Shown here piece after piece: positions 63,131 through 64,000 of a DNA stretch of 64,000 nt. This DNA is from Chryseobacterium sp. Tr-659 (GTDB taxonomy: Bacteria > Bacteroidota > Bacteroidia > Flavobacteriales > Weeksellaceae). How positions within the stretch are numbered: the stretch's first letter is position 1; every line of letters starts with the position of its first letter. The position numbers and the translations under genes are program-made. The DNA is taken from contig NZ_VWWP01000004.1 in assembly GCF_011752975.1 (NCBI RefSeq), positions 186,001 to 250,000 of the forward strand, in the 5' to 3' direction. The notes below the pieces were generated by a model, which saw only the letters and a program-made list of their open reading frames with translations, had not been told where the DNA came from and searched no databases.

Positions 63131-64000
63131 ATGAAAAAGATATTAGGTACTTCATTATTACTTTTCGGAATGGCTGCTTTTGGACAGTCTAAAGAAGATT
63201 CTATCCAATTCAGAAAAATCTCCACAGAGATTTTAAATAATGGGAAAGGATATACTGAACTGAGAGAACTGACAAAAAACATCGGCCACCGTCTGAGCGG
63301 TTCCGAAGCCTATGAAAAAGCCGTAAAATGGGCAGAACAGAAACTTCGCGATGCCGGCGCAGACAAAGTATGGCTTCAGGAAGTGATGATTCCGGTTTGG
63401 GTAAGAGGAAAAGAATCATTACACATAAAAACAGGCAATGGAAATTGGAAAAGCCTCAAAATGCTTTCCCTTGGAAACTCTGAAGGAACAGGTGGAAAAG
63501 ATATTTCAGGAGAAATCATTATGGTAAAATCTATGGAAGAATATGATAAACTTCCTGCAGAAAAGGTGAAAGATAAAATCTTATTTTTCAACTACCCTTT
63601 CAGCCAGTCTTTCATAGAAACATTCAAAGGATACAGTGATGCTTCCAAATACAGAACTACAGCCGCTTCTTTAACAGCCAAGAAAGGAGGAAAATTTGCG
63701 ATCATCCGATCCCTTTCTTCAGCCTTTGACGATGTTCCGCATACCGGAGCAATGCGCTACGAAGACAAGGTTTCCAAAATACCTGCAGTAGCCATTGGAA
63801 GCACAACAGCAGATGAACTGGAAGCTTTATTGAAAAATGGGAAAATAGCTGCTAAGCTTAATTCCAACTGCGGTATGAAAGGGGAGAAACTCTCCCACTC
63901 TGTCATCGGTGAAATTACCGGTAAAAAAGACCAAAGTGTAATTGTTGTAGGCGGACACCTGGATTCATGGGACGTAGGAGAAGGTGCACACGATGATGGT
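63131..64000 (+). CDS. Secreted M28-family peptidase, tandem copy 3 (cut by window end)
   Basis: The first 290 codons of a third paralogue, MKKILGTSLLLFGMAAFGQ onward, with signal peptide and PA-like domain. It is much closer to copy 2 than to copy 1. The first zinc motif GGHLDSWD is present and the window ends in AHDDG. A 53-bp stretch is identical to copy 2 (62489-62541 versus 63851-63903). Confidence 0.9.
   Translation, partial: MKKILGTSLLLFGMAAFGQSKEDSIQFRKISTEILNNGKGYTELRELTKNIGHRLSGSEAYEKAVKWAEQKLRDAGADKVWLQEVMIPVWVRGKESLHIKTGNGNWKSLKMLSLGNSEGTGGKDISGEIIMVKSMEEYDKLPAEKVKDKILFFNYPFSQSFIETFKGYSDASKYRTTAASLTAKKGGKFAIIRSLSSAFDDVPHTGAMRYEDKVSKIPAVAIGSTTADELEALLKNGKIAAKLNSNCGMKGEKLSHSVIGEITGKKDQSVIVVGGHLDSWDVGEGAHDDG

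Overview
The window is a chromosomal segment from a member of the Bacteroidota, most likely a Flavobacteriia species close to Chryseobacterium. This rests on AT-rich DNA, SusC/SusD genes, three proteins with type IX secretion (T9SS) C-terminal sorting domains, promoters of the TAnnTTTG type, weak Shine-Dalgarno signals, and characteristic gene neighbours (ferredoxin / LuxC-like reductase / serC / serA / DUF1015). The genus is inferred from sequence style; no search was run. No rRNA, tRNA, CRISPR array, transposase or integrase was seen.

Layout. 0-8.4 kb: the 5' part of era, a Crp/Fnr regulator, a small SMR exporter, a T9SS cargo protein, then a minus-strand housekeeping block (methyltransferase, map, HAD phosphatase, acyl-ACP desaturase, gpmI) and a SUI1 factor. 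8.4-18.3 kb: a leucine-rich-repeat protein, a PhoX-like T9SS protein, a di-haem cytochrome c peroxidase, a nucleoside phosphorylase, an ohrR/Rossmann-protein pair, tag, a small helical protein and fabI. 18.7-23.1 kb: an orphan type VI secretion cassette of a VgrG whose C-terminal extension ends in a metzincin-like zinc protease motif, a lipoprotein that is a candidate immunity factor, and a DUF4280 PAAR-like protein. 23.1-35.8 kb: a beta-glucan utilisation locus (SusC, SusD, GH30, GH3, GH16, GH30) on the minus strand, with a divergent MFS transporter and Nudix-type regulator. 35.9-47.7 kb: a glutaryl-CoA-dehydrogenase-like enzyme, a secreted esterase, a patatin/outer-membrane-barrel protein, an AddB-like nuclease operon, rsmG and a secreted M28 peptidase. 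47.9-56.4 kb: an aminotransferase, an M16 peptidase, a peroxiredoxin/thioredoxin module, a Bax-inhibitor-like protein and a LuxC-like acyl-CoA reductase. 56.4-64 kb: a ferredoxin, serC, serA and DUF1015, then three tandem M28-type peptidases, the last cut by the window end.

How the genes work together. The glucan locus would capture and cleave beta-1,3/1,6-glucan outside the cell and in the periplasm. The adjacent MFS protein may take up the released sugar, and the Nudix protein may sense it. The VgrG cassette looks like a self-contained toxin/immunity/tip module that depends on a T6SS encoded elsewhere. SerC and SerA supply serine. Map, Era, RsmG and SUI1 serve translation; FabI and the desaturase serve membrane lipids.

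Most notable: the metzincin-tipped VgrG, bracketed by two near-identical GC-rich hairpins; the first M28 paralogue, which has lost a zinc ligand and the catalytic glutamate; a 59-60 bp REP-like element present three times; and an OhrR-type regulator co-transcribed with a Rossmann protein instead of ohr.
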